Shown: piece after piece, positions 1 through 7,700 of the stretch
Position numbering within the stretch: position 1 is the stretch's first letter
Layout: every line of letters starts with the position of its first letter
NCBI GenBank assembly: GCA_947632275.1
Contig: CANROR010000015.1
Span: 1-21,539, forward strand
Source: an uncultured Bacilli bacterium
GTDB taxonomy: Bacteria; Bacillota_I; Bacilli_A; RF39; UBA660
DNA length: 21,539 nt
Direction of reading: 5' to 3'
Made by a program: the position numbers and the translations under genes
The notes under the pieces: generated by a model
What the model saw: the letters and a program-made list of their open reading frames with translations, nothing else
Told to the model about the DNA's origin: nothing
Database searches by the model: none

Positions 1-2
1 AC

Positions 3-68
3 TTTTTTATCGTTTTAATTCTCTTCATTTTACTTGCCATTATTTGGGGCGGAGCATTTATATATTAG
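3..68 (+). CDS. C-terminal end of a small hydrophobic peptide, possibly YjcZ family (partial)
   Basis: An open frame runs in from the left edge and stops at TAG 66-68. The 21 visible residues are almost all hydrophobic (FIVLILFILLAIIWGGAFIY), so this is a membrane-embedded C-terminus. The pattern LxLFILLxII followed by small residues and a final aromatic resembles the C-terminal half of YjcZ-type sporulation peptides, which are very short and Gly/Tyr-rich at the N-terminus. The N-terminus lies outside the window, so this is a family suggestion only. Presence of cotE and sigK in the window makes a sporulation peptide plausible. A terminator follows at once. Confidence 0.4.
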   Translation, partial: FFIVLILFILLAIIWGGAFIY

Positions 69-92
69 AAAAGGGGATTAATCCTCTTTTTT
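69..92 (+). terminator. Rho-independent terminator of the upstream gene
   Basis: A 9-bp stem (69-77 with 82-90, one G-U pair) closes on a TTAA loop and runs into a T tract to 92. It begins directly after the TAG of the preceding frame. Its core GGATTAATCC recurs in the terminator after the fic gene. Confidence 0.8.
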
Positions 93-106
93 AATTAAGA
101 AAAAAA

Positions 107-115
107 TGATATAAT
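107..115 (+). promoter_or_regulatory. Extended -10 promoter of the fic gene
   Basis: TGATATAAT forms an extended -10 with a perfect TATAAT at 110-115. No good -35 is seen 17 bp upstream, where the preceding terminator T tract lies. It sits 40 bp before the fic start, and a Shine-Dalgarno AAGGAAGTG lies just before the ATG. Confidence 0.55.
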
Positions 116-154
116 AATTTAATAAGAAATATTGCTAAAGGAAGTGATTGGAAA

Positions 155-889
155 ATGGAAGCATCAGTTATTAAAAAGGCTTTAATTGAGCAAAAAAATA
201 TGAATTTAAAGGGTAATTTATATCATAAAACGCAAATTGATTTTGCTTATAATACGAATGCTTTAGAGGGTTCGACCATTACCCCGGATGAGACTGCGAG
301 TATCTATGAAAGTGGCACCATTCTTACGGATAGTAAAAAAGTAATTGTTTTAAAAGATGCTACGGAAATTAAAAATCACTTTACCTTATTTAAATATATG
401 TTAGATACCATTGATGGCAAGTTGACCGAAGAATTAATCAAAAAATATCATTTTATTTTAAAAGATGGAACCTTAAACGACCAAGAAAAAGAATGGTTTA
501 AGGTTGGCGAATATAAAACTAAAAAAAATTTCGTGGGAAGTATTACCACTTCCTTACCTAAAGATGTAGCTCATGATATGGATAACTTGTTAAATTGGTA
601 TCATAATTTGCCAACTAAAAAGTTAGAAGATATAATTGAATTTCATGTTCGTTTCGAACATATTCATCCTTTCCAAGATGGCAATGGCCGCTTGGGGCGA
701 ATGATTATGTTTCGTGAATGCTTAAAAAACAATATTATGCCTTTTTATATTGAAGATCGCAATAAAGAATTTTATCTAAGAGGGATTAAGGAATATCAAT
801 TGCATAATGAAAAAGGTTATTTAATTGATACTTGTTTAAATAGCCAAGATAATTATGCGAAAATGGCTGAGTTTTTTCTCGAGGATTAA
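155..889 (+). CDS. Fic family protein (class II adenylyltransferase-like)
   Basis: This 244-residue protein carries the full Fic core HPFQDGNGRLGR at residues 171-182. The catalytic His171, the phosphate-binding Asn177/Gly178 and both arginines are present, so it is expected to be active. Fic enzymes usually transfer AMP from ATP to a hydroxyl side chain of a target protein. Near the N-terminus, TNALEG (residues 34-39) matches the (S/T)xxxE(G/N) inhibitory motif. Its Glu38 would occupy the ATP gamma-phosphate site, so the enzyme should be self-inhibited (class II). The remaining helices fit a small stand-alone Fic protein; no DNA-binding or partner domain is visible. The gene is monocistronic, with its own extended -10 promoter and terminators on both sides. 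The target is unknown. It could serve as a stress modulator or an orphan toxin-like gene. Confidence 0.93.
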   Translation: MEASVIKKALIEQKNMNLKGNLYHKTQIDFAYNTNALEGSTITPDETASIYESGTILTDSKKVIVLKDATEIKNHFTLFKYMLDTIDGKLTEELIKKYHFILKDGTLNDQEKEWFKVGEYKTKKNFVGSITTSLPKDVAHDMDNLLNWYHNLPTKKLEDIIEFHVRFEHIHPFQDGNGRLGRMIMFRECLKNNIMPFYIEDRNKEFYLRGIKEYQLHNEKGYLIDTCLNSQDNYAKMAEFFLED

Positions 890-899
890 TCCTCTTTTT
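881..899 (+). terminator. Terminator of the fic gene
   Basis: The perfect palindrome GAGGATTAATCCTC (881-894) is followed by TTTTT. It overlaps the last codons and the TAA stop of fic, so the C-terminal residues are encoded in the hairpin arm. It is nearly identical to the terminator in front of fic. Confidence 0.85.
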
Positions 900-905
900 A
901 ATTGG

Positions 906-934
906 AAAAAAAACCAACAACGTTAAGTTGTTGG
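906..934 (-). terminator. Terminator of the HIT-capA operon
   Basis: Read on the minus strand, CCAACAAC-TTAAC-GTTGTTGG (934 to 914) is a perfect 8-bp stem followed by eight T residues (913-906). The stop codon of capA (923-925) lies in the loop, so the last residues of the protein are encoded by the hairpin. Confidence 0.9.
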
Positions 935-2119
935 TACAACATTAATAGTTTGATCATATTTTTGAATAACCTTTTTATAATCTTCATAAACGGATTGATA
1001 ATTTTTTAAATATTTGCTATCCATTTTACTAAAAGGCACAACTTTATAATATTGATCCGTTTCATTGCGATAAGTAAAGAGTAAATCCACTTTTAAATTT
1101 TCCAAATTAATTTTGGAACTTTGGTCTTCGTTGACCGTTTTTTTAATATCCAACATGGCAAAAGCCCCGACGGCTCCTTTATAGCCAATACTATTATAAA
1201 GTTCAATTTGATTGGAAATAAAATTACCTAAAGAATAGATTACTAAAGTATCATCAAGCCATTCGATGGGTTGTAAACAATGCGGATGATTACCAATTAT
1301 AATATCGACGCCTAAATCGGCTAAAAATTTTGCTTGTTCTTTTTGAGTAGAAGTTGGTTCTAGTTGATATTCAACGCCCCAGTGCATAGCCACAATTAAA
1401 ACATCAACTTTATCTCTTAAGGCTTTAATATCTTTTTGAGCTAGTTCGTTACTATAAACACTGACTAAGTATTTCTTGGAATCGGGAACCGTAATCCCAT
1501 TAGTGCCATATGTATAAGAAAGTAAAGCATAAGTAATGCCGTTTTTCTCGGCTATTTGGTAATTTTCTTGATTTTCATAAGAATCGGCAATGCCATTATA
1601 CATAATATTATCTTTACTTTGATAATAATTTAAAGTATTTAAAACACCAGTTTCTCTTTTATCAAAAGAGTGGTTAGAAGCAAGGCTTATTAGATTAAAA
1701 CCGGCATCTAACATCGCATCGCCATATTCACTAGGAACGGCAAATGTTGGATAAAAAGAATAATTGCCCGGAGTCCCAAAAGGCGTTTCTTGGTTGTAAT
1801 AGGCTAAATCATAACTTTGCACGATATCTTTTACTTCAGTTAAATAAGGTTTAAAATCATATGTGTTACCCGTTTGAGCATAACGCGCAAGTTGATTGTG
1901 AATTAACCCATCCCCCGTGGCGAGTAAACTTAAATTATATTCTTTAGGATATTTTTCTTCATCTTTACTTGGATTAATAATCTTGGGTAAAGTTCGATTT
2001 TGATTATTATTTTTTAAATCCCAGAAGTGAACGGCACTAAATACGATAACGAATAAAAAAAGGGTTAAAACGGTAAAACGAATTAATCTTTTTTTAACTT
2101 TTCTTTTTAATTTGGCCAT
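923..2119 (-). CDS. CapA-family (PGA_cap) metallophosphatase-like membrane protein
   Basis: The 398-residue protein starts with a basic stretch and one transmembrane helix (about residues 12-33), placing the remainder outside the cell. The exported part has the CapA/PGA synthesis fold, a calcineurin-like metallophosphatase. Visible motifs are ATGD (67-70), NQET (109-112), SNH (148-150), MHWG (245-248), GNHPH (276-280) and SLGNF (296-300), giving a full set of metal-binding His, Asp and Asn residues. CapA in Bacillus takes part in poly-gamma-glutamate capsule production, but no capB or capC is nearby. The real substrate is therefore open, and most stand-alone members are uncharacterised. The start codon shares one base with the stop of the HIT gene (TAATG), so the two are translationally coupled. 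There is no C-terminal helix. Confidence 0.88.
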   Translation of the reverse strand: MAKLKRKVKKRLIRFTVLTLFLFVIVFSAVHFWDLKNNNQNRTLPKIINPSKDEEKYPKEYNLSLLATGDGLIHNQLARYAQTGNTYDFKPYLTEVKDIVQSYDLAYYNQETPFGTPGNYSFYPTFAVPSEYGDAMLDAGFNLISLASNHSFDKRETGVLNTLNYYQSKDNIMYNGIADSYENQENYQIAEKNGITYALLSYTYGTNGITVPDSKKYLVSVYSNELAQKDIKALRDKVDVLIVAMHWGVEYQLEPTSTQKEQAKFLADLGVDIIIGNHPHCLQPIEWLDDTLVIYSLGNFISNQIELYNSIGYKGAVGAFAMLDIKKTVNEDQSSKINLENLKVDLLFTYRNETDQYYKVVPFSKMDSKYLKNYQSVYEDYKKVIQKYDQTINVVPTT

Positions 2120-2487
2120 TAGGCACCTTTTAAGATTTGGGCGATTTCTTCCTTATCATGTTTCGGGTCTTTTTCAATAAAGTTGGGTAGTAAATGTAAG
2201 TGATAATGTTTAACTTTTTGGGCATCGCCATAATTAACTAATAAAGTTAAAGCTTTTTTATTTAATTTTTGCATTAAAATATCCCCGTATTGTTGGGCTA
2301 CCTTATTAATATGAAGTAAGACTTCATCCGGCACTTCTTTAAAATCTGTATAATGCTTTTTAGGAAGGATTAACAAGTGCCCATCAACATCGGGAAAAGC
2401 ATCCATAATAACCATTACTAAATCATCTTCATAAAGAATTGTGGCCTCAACTTCTTTATGAATAATTTTACAAAATAAACAATCCAT
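2119..2487 (-). CDS. HIT family protein (histidine triad nucleotide hydrolase)
   Basis: At 122 residues this is a typical short HIT protein. The triad HYHLH sits at residues 94-98 and is followed by LLP; His96 is the likely nucleophile and His94 and His98 support it. The N-terminal block CLFCKII and the central GHLLILPKKH stretch are also standard. HIT proteins hydrolyse phosphoramidates or dinucleotide substrates such as AMP-NH2 or Ap4A. Cys3 and Cys6 could be half of a zinc site seen in some members. GGTGAAG precedes the ATG. The gene is first in a two-gene operon and overlaps the CapA-type gene by one base. That pairing suggests shared expression and does not show a shared pathway. Confidence 0.92.
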   Translation of the reverse strand: MDCLFCKIIHKEVEATILYEDDLVMVIMDAFPDVDGHLLILPKKHYTDFKEVPDEVLLHINKVAQQYGDILMQKLNKKALTLLVNYGDAQKVKHYHLHLLPNFIEKDPKHDKEEIAQILKGA

Positions 2488-2504
2488 TTTTCTTCACCAT
2501 TTTA

Positions 2505-2513
2505 ATTGTAACA
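2505..2513 (-). promoter_or_regulatory. Candidate extended -10 promoter of the HIT-capA operon
   Basis: On the minus strand TGTTACAAT reads as an extended -10 (TACAAT) about 20 bp before the HIT start. The sequence 17 bp further upstream (TAGGCT) is a poor -35, so the call rests on the extended -10 alone. Confidence 0.4.
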
Positions 2514-2564
2514 AAATTTAAAGTTTAAGCCTAGTATTTTTTTAAAATAATTGGGAAGTGTGTA

Positions 2565-2592
2565 TACTTTTACCTAGATAAAGCATAAATTA
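2565..2592 (+). promoter_or_regulatory. Candidate sigma-K-like promoter of cotE
   Basis: CATAAATTA (2584-2592) fits the CATAnnnTA -10 pattern of sigma-K promoters. A TAC at 2565-2567, 16 nt upstream, approximates its short -35. cotE is known to be expressed in the mother cell. The site would start transcription almost inside the Shine-Dalgarno, which weakens the call. A TATACT at 2563-2568 could instead serve another sigma factor. Confidence 0.25.
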
Positions 2593-2609
2593 TAGTGAGG
2601 GGTGATTTG

Positions 2610-3146
2610 ATGGCTTTTAAAGAAATAGTGACAAAAGCCGTAGTTGGTAAAGCCAAAAAAACAAGTAGTAATGATTTTACCATGCAAACGGAACAAGTAC
2701 CGACCACTGTTTTAGGTTGTTGGGTTATTAATCATACATTTTCGGGTTCTAAAGGTGATAGTAAAGTAAATATTAATGGTTCTTATGATGTCAATGTTTG
2801 GTATTCATATGATACCGATTCGAAAACGGCAGTTTCGACCAAGAAATATAGTTATACAGATACAATGGTTGTGCCTTTAAAAGATGATGCTTCTTTAGCT
2901 AGTGCATCGGAGATTATTGTTAGATGTTTAAGACAACCAACAGTTTCTAATGTCACAATTGAAGATGGGATAGTTCATTTAAGTATTGAAAAAGAATTAG
3001 GAGTCGAAGTTGTAGGTGATGCCAAAGTTAAAATAAATGTCGAAGAAGATGAAGATGATTATGTTGAAGTTTATGATGATGTTGATGAGGAAATTACAGA
3101 AGAAGTAAATGAAGATTATTTAGATAATCCAACCGATAACGAATAG
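2610..3146 (+). CDS. cotE: Spore coat morphogenetic protein CotE
   Basis: The 178-residue protein matches Bacillus CotE along its length. It opens with MAFKEIVTKAVVGKAKK, has the LGCWVINHTF block (CotE: LGGWIINH), the SYDVNVWYSYDTDSKTAV block (CotE: YDINVWYSY), and the same very acidic tail of Glu/Asp runs ending near DNPTDNE. CotE directs assembly of the outer spore coat around the forespore and recruits many coat proteins, so its presence shows that the organism makes endospores. The ATG at 2610 is chosen because GAGGGGTGA lies at proper spacing before it; an in-frame GTG at 2595 would put the ribosome site inside the gene. It stands alone, with a terminator after it, and is not beside mutS as in Bacillus subtilis. 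Confidence 0.93.
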   Translation: MAFKEIVTKAVVGKAKKTSSNDFTMQTEQVPTTVLGCWVINHTFSGSKGDSKVNINGSYDVNVWYSYDTDSKTAVSTKKYSYTDTMVVPLKDDASLASASEIIVRCLRQPTVSNVTIEDGIVHLSIEKELGVEVVGDAKVKINVEEDEDDYVEVYDDVDEEITEEVNEDYLDNPTDNE

Positions 3147-3153
3147 TTTTTTT

Positions 3154-3181
3154 AAAAGTCAGGGAAGTCTTGACTTTTTTT
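3154..3181 (+). terminator. Terminator of cotE
   Basis: AAAAGTCA (3154-3161) pairs perfectly with TGACTTTT (3171-3178) around a 9-nt loop, and the T tract continues to about 3181. Confidence 0.9.
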
Positions 3182-3209
3182 GTTTGTGAGAAAATGGTAT
3201 TATTTGCTA

Positions 3210-3238
3210 TTGTCGAATGATGTTTAATTTGATATAAT
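3210..3238 (+). promoter_or_regulatory. Strong sigma-A promoter of the two envelope genes
   Basis: TTGTCG (3210-3215) is followed after 17 bp by TATAAT (3233-3238), with TGA before the -10 giving an extended -10. The predicted transcript starts near 3245, leaving a leader of about 90 nt before the first start codon. Confidence 0.8.
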
Positions 3239-3271
3239 CAACATAGTCAATAGATATTGAACTTAAATAAA

Positions 3272-3280
3272 GAAAGGAGG
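3272..3280 (+). promoter_or_regulatory. Far-upstream Shine-Dalgarno element in the leader (STAB-SD-like)
   Basis: GAAAGGAGG is a near-perfect anti-16S match, but it has no start codon at usable distance. The true start, ATG 3335, has its own AAAAGGAGGAG at 3319-3329. The same nonamer is the STAB-SD of Bacillus thuringiensis cry3A leaders, where ribosome binding far upstream blocks 5' decay and stabilises the mRNA. Here it lies in the loop of a weak stem, AACTTA (3260-3265) with TAAGTT (3286-3291). Confidence 0.55.
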
Positions 3281-3334
3281 AAAACTAAGTTTAGCATCTA
3301 GGGAAATGTGCATATATTAAAAGGAGGAGTAAAA

Positions 3335-4735
3335 ATGAATAAGAAACAAAAACGCATTTTGTTGATAATTATTGGCGTTTTGCTAATAATTGCCGCAATT
3401 ATTTTGCTAGTAAAAGTCTTTACTAGCACTAAGACATATACTATTACTTTTGATACTAATGGTGGTAGTAATGTAAGTTCTTTAGAAATTAAAGAAAAAG
3501 ATTTAATTGTAAAACCGGAAGATCCAACGAGAGAAGGGTATACTTTTGCAGGTTGGTATTTAAATGATGAACTATATGATTTTACGAGCCCCGTTAAAGA
3601 AAATTTAACTTTAGAAGCTAGATGGAGTGAAAATGCTACCGAATTAAGTTTAAATGCTACGAGTTTGGCTTTAAAAGTAGGGGAAGAAGCAACTTTAAAA
3701 GCTAGTATAATGGATGGGCTAACTTGGAAAAGTAGCGATGAAAGTATCGTTAGTGTTGATGCCAATGGTAAACTTAAAGCTTTAAAAGCGGGCGAAGTAA
3801 CTATTACGGTAACCGATAAAAATGGTCAAAGGGTAACTTGTAAAATCAGTGTAACGGAAAAGAAAGCTGATGAAGTAGAAGTTACAAAAGTCGAAATTAC
3901 AGGAGCTAAAGATGTAACAGTTGGAAGTAAAATTAAACTTACAGTTAAAATAACACCGAATAATGCGACTGATAAAAAAGTAACTTGGAAAAGTAGTAAT
4001 ACTAAAATTGCTAAAGTTGATGCTAATGGTAATGTTACAGGAGTTAAAGATGGAAAAGTTACGATTACTGTAACTAGTGAAAATGGTAAGAGTGCATCTG
4101 TTACGATTACCGTAAAAGCTAAAGCAAGTACAAGTACTGGAACTAATCCAAAACCTAGTACTGGTTCAAATACTGGAACTGGTAGTGGCTCAACGGGAGG
4201 AAATACTGGCAGTGGTTCAACCGGTGGCGGAACAACGACACCACAAACCGTACCTGTTACGAGTGTTACTTTAAGTGGGGCATCAAGTGTAAATGTAGGT
4301 GCGTCTACAAAATTAACAGTAACTATTAATCCAAGTAATGCTACGAATAAAAAGTATACTTGCGCAGGTGATGATTCAAGTGTTGCTACTGTTACTGACG
4401 ACTGTCGTGTAACTGGTAAAAACGATGGTACTGTTACGGTTACGGTAACAACTGCTGATGGTAAGCATACCGCCAAGCATAAAGTTACGGTTAATTCCGT
4501 ATATGGGTTTACCTTAATTCCTGAGGATATGGGTGCAGGTATGGGGGTAACTCGTTATCAATATAAAATTACTAAAAATGGTAATGCCTTTAAAAAATAC
4601 GAAGATTTAACTTTAAATAGGGTTGATGTATTTGGTTCGACCATTCAAGCTACCATTGTAGAAAATAGTAATAAAGTTTCTTTTAAAGATCAAGAAACTG
4701 GCAAAACAGTATCCTTAACTGTTGCCAAACCATAA
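3335..4735 (+). CDS. Membrane-anchored surface protein with InlB-type repeat and three Big2 domains
   Basis: The 466-residue protein begins with basic residues and one transmembrane helix (about 8-29) and has no cleavage site, so it should be held by its N-terminus with the rest outside. Residues 34-97 form a Listeria-Bacteroides (InlB B-type) repeat, shown by ITFDTNGG, GYTFAGWY and LTLEARW. Three bacterial Ig-like (Big2) domains follow at about 101-173, 183-262 and 306-388, each ending in a G-x-V/A-T-I/V-T-V strand. A Gly/Ser/Thr linker (about 263-303) separates the second and third. The last 75 residues form a domain I cannot name. Cys343 and Cys357 in the third Big2 domain could form a disulfide. 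Such domains usually serve adhesion or act as stalks. The ATG at 3335 is chosen for its AAAAGGAGGAG site; a GTG at 3308 is in frame but unsupported. The next gene starts 20 nt later, so they form an operon. Confidence 0.85.
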   Translation: MNKKQKRILLIIIGVLLIIAAIILLVKVFTSTKTYTITFDTNGGSNVSSLEIKEKDLIVKPEDPTREGYTFAGWYLNDELYDFTSPVKENLTLEARWSENATELSLNATSLALKVGEEATLKASIMDGLTWKSSDESIVSVDANGKLKALKAGEVTITVTDKNGQRVTCKISVTEKKADEVEVTKVEITGAKDVTVGSKIKLTVKITPNNATDKKVTWKSSNTKIAKVDANGNVTGVKDGKVTITVTSENGKSASVTITVKAKASTSTGTNPKPSTGSNTGTGSGSTGGNTGSGSTGGGTTTPQTVPVTSVTLSGASSVNVGASTKLTVTINPSNATNKKYTCAGDDSSVATVTDDCRVTGKNDGTVTVTVTTADGKHTAKHKVTVNSVYGFTLIPEDMGAGMGVTRYQYKITKNGNAFKKYEDLTLNRVDVFGSTIQATIVENSNKVSFKDQETGKTVSLTVAKP

Positions 4736-4755
4736 AAGTGGAGGAGGATGTTTAT

Positions 4756-7700
4756 ATGTTTAAAAAGTTAGAAAAAATATCTTTAATTGCCTTAATCGCA
4801 TTTTTAACCTTAATTACCACTACTAATGCGAAAAAAATGGATGCTTCCGAATTAGGAGCAGAAGTTTTAAAAAAAGAAGAAAATGCCGGGTTTGTTTATG
4901 TTATAGGTAGTTATGCTTTTACATCGGAATTTAAGGGTTTTGATATTCAAGATGTTATGCTAGCTGCTGCTAATAGTATAAAAATAAATGATATTACCGC
5001 GGCAACTAGTAAAGAAGATTTATTAAATAAGGCTCTTTCTATGACTATTTATGAAGTTCGAAGAAGCCGTGAAGGTTGGAATTATGCCGGTAAATTAATT
5101 GGAAATGGAACAGCCTTTGATGGTAATGCTAAAGTTGATATTAGATATATTGATTACCAATTTATTCCTGAAGAAACAAAGTTTAGTGTTAATGAAATGA
5201 ATTCTGGAGATGATTTTTCAAAATTAACGGGAAAATATAGTGATTGGGAACAAAATGGGGATTTAAAAGTTACAAAAACTGTTGAAGGTGACACCATCAA
5301 ATTAAGCGGTTTAATTCCCATTACTAAAAAAGTAGCAGATTTGGAAGAAACTAGTTATTATTTACCTTTAATGATTGAAATGGATAATCAAACTATAACG
5401 GAAAATAGTATAGTTAAAATTAATGATACCAAAATTGAATATAATAATTTAGTGATAGACGGTAATAAATTATATATTTTAAAACCATTAAAAGAAGCTG
5501 ATGCTAAAACATTTACTATCTCAATAGATTTAGATAGTGATAAAGAATATGCCGCCAAAACATTTACTATCGATTGGACTGATTTAAAATTACAAAAAAA
5601 TACTAAAGCAACGTTAAGTACGGATGTTGATAGCAGTACTTTAAGTACTAATTTTGGTTACGAAAAAGATGCAACTAGAGACACATATTCTTTAACTAAA
5701 ACCAATCTAACTGGGAAAATAGTAGAACATTATATTAATCAAGAACCATTTAATGGTGATGGATATTATGTGGCCTTAAAACTTTCCTTAGAAGCTATTA
5801 CGGAACAAGCCAAAATTAGTTTAAAACTACAAGATAATTCTTCCGAAGTCACATCTAAATATATAATTAATGATAAAGATGTAATTATGTTAATTAAATT
5901 AACGGAAGAAATGAAAACGAAACAATTAGAAATTACCGTTGATAGTGATTCTACTGAAAATCATGAATATTTAGAAACCAAATATACAATTAATTTAAAT
6001 GCTACTTTAGAAAAAAGTTCAGAAGCAACTGTTAAAAGTGAAATTCCAAATGAATTAAAAGAAAATATAAAAAGTAAATGGCAATGGGATATAGATGAAC
6101 TTGCTAAAACAGATTATAAATTAGATATTCCAAATGATGGTATTGTTAATAATATTACTCTTAATGAAAGTATTTTACCGCCATTAAGCAATATTAATAG
6201 TGAAGCAAGTGAAGTTTATTATATGGTTTTAACCCTTCATACCACGCATGCTAAAACCGAAAGTTTATCTATTAATAGTGATGATAATAATGTTACCGTA
6301 TTAGAAGATGAAACTAAAACAAACGATATTGTTATATTGAAAAAATTGACGTTAGACCAACAATCATTTAAGTTAACTATTGATTTAGATGGTGATGTGC
6401 AAGAAGATTATGCACCTTATGAAATAACTTTTGATTTAAGTAACGTAATTTATCAAGAACATTCTGCAGCAACTATCAAAAATACTGAAGATGGTACATA
6501 TACAATTTCGAATAATAATATAATTGGTACAATAAATCAAAGTATTATTGAAGGAAAAAAAGATTATTATTTAGATTTAACTGTAACGCCAAATGAAAAA
6601 CAAGAAACTGCAGTTGTTAAAATTTGTAATAAAGAAGATGCGGAATGTAATAAAACTTACGATTTTAGTAAAGGTATTGTTTACACCTTAAAAGATAAAA
6701 GTGAAATAGGGGATGCTAATAATCAAGCTTTATTAGTAATAGTAGATTATGATGGGGATGCTAAAAAGTATTTACCAGTAACTTATACTTTAGATTATAA
6801 AAATCTTACGTTTAAAAAATTATTTACGGTAACTTTTAAAAATGGTCAAGATGACGATCCAATCGAAACGCAAGAAGTTATCGAAGGCGAAAATGCTACA
6901 TCACCTAAAGAAAATCCAAGTAAAGAATATCATGAATTTGAATATTGGGCTAAAGAAGGCGAAAAAAATGACTTTAATGTCGCTTCTACCCCTATATCTG
7001 AAGATACTACTTTAGTACCTCATTGGAAAATTTTAACTAAAGATTACATTAATAGTGTTTTAACTTTAGATGGTTTAGATACTTATTTATCTAAAACTGA
7101 TATTGATGGTACTGCCGAATTTACGGTAACTTTAAAACTTCCTAATCAAACTATGACAATATTTGCTAATAATTGGTTTACAAAATTAGGTGAAGTTTTA
7201 GATAAAGAGGAAATTGAATCAATTAAGTTATCTATGGAATCCCAAAATGCAACCTTAACTAGTAGTGCTGATATTGCTGAAAAAATGAATAGTTTTTTAG
7301 CAAATTTAGATGATGCTATTGATAAAGAAATTACAATTGATATAAAACAAAATGAAAATTATAATATTGATAATAGTTCATATACTGTTCACGTAAAAGC
7401 TAATTATGTAATAGTTGATGATGAAGGCAAATTAAAGACTGCATTATCAGGTGATAAAAAAATTTATGTAAAAAGCGATATTAAATTAGAAGACCAATTA
7501 GAAATAACCAAAGCGGCCACAATTGATTCTTATGATGGAAAACCTAAGAAAATATCTGTTGAAAATCAAGATAATGTAATAAATATTACAGGAAATAATG
7601 TTTCCTTAGCTAATTTAGCGGTTACTGGTGGAAAAAATTCGCAAATAATTATTGATAATAGTGCTAATGTTACAATTAATAATCTTGATGTTTCAGGGGA

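Noticed and set aside
3306..3320. Four-codon leader peptide (ATG to TAA) before the Big-domain gene
   Set aside because: The nearest Shine-Dalgarno (3273-3280) is 25 nt away, too far for initiation, and nothing suggests attenuation.
3826..4476. 216-codon open frame on the minus strand, rich in Val and Pro
   Set aside because: It is the antisense shadow of the Big2 and Gly/Ser/Thr codons. It has no ribosome site, and the plus-strand protein is clearly real.
4738..4755. Upstream GTG start for the large secreted protein
   Set aside because: The Shine-Dalgarno GGAGGAGG lies inside this extension and is well placed for ATG 4756, which also gives a clean signal peptide.
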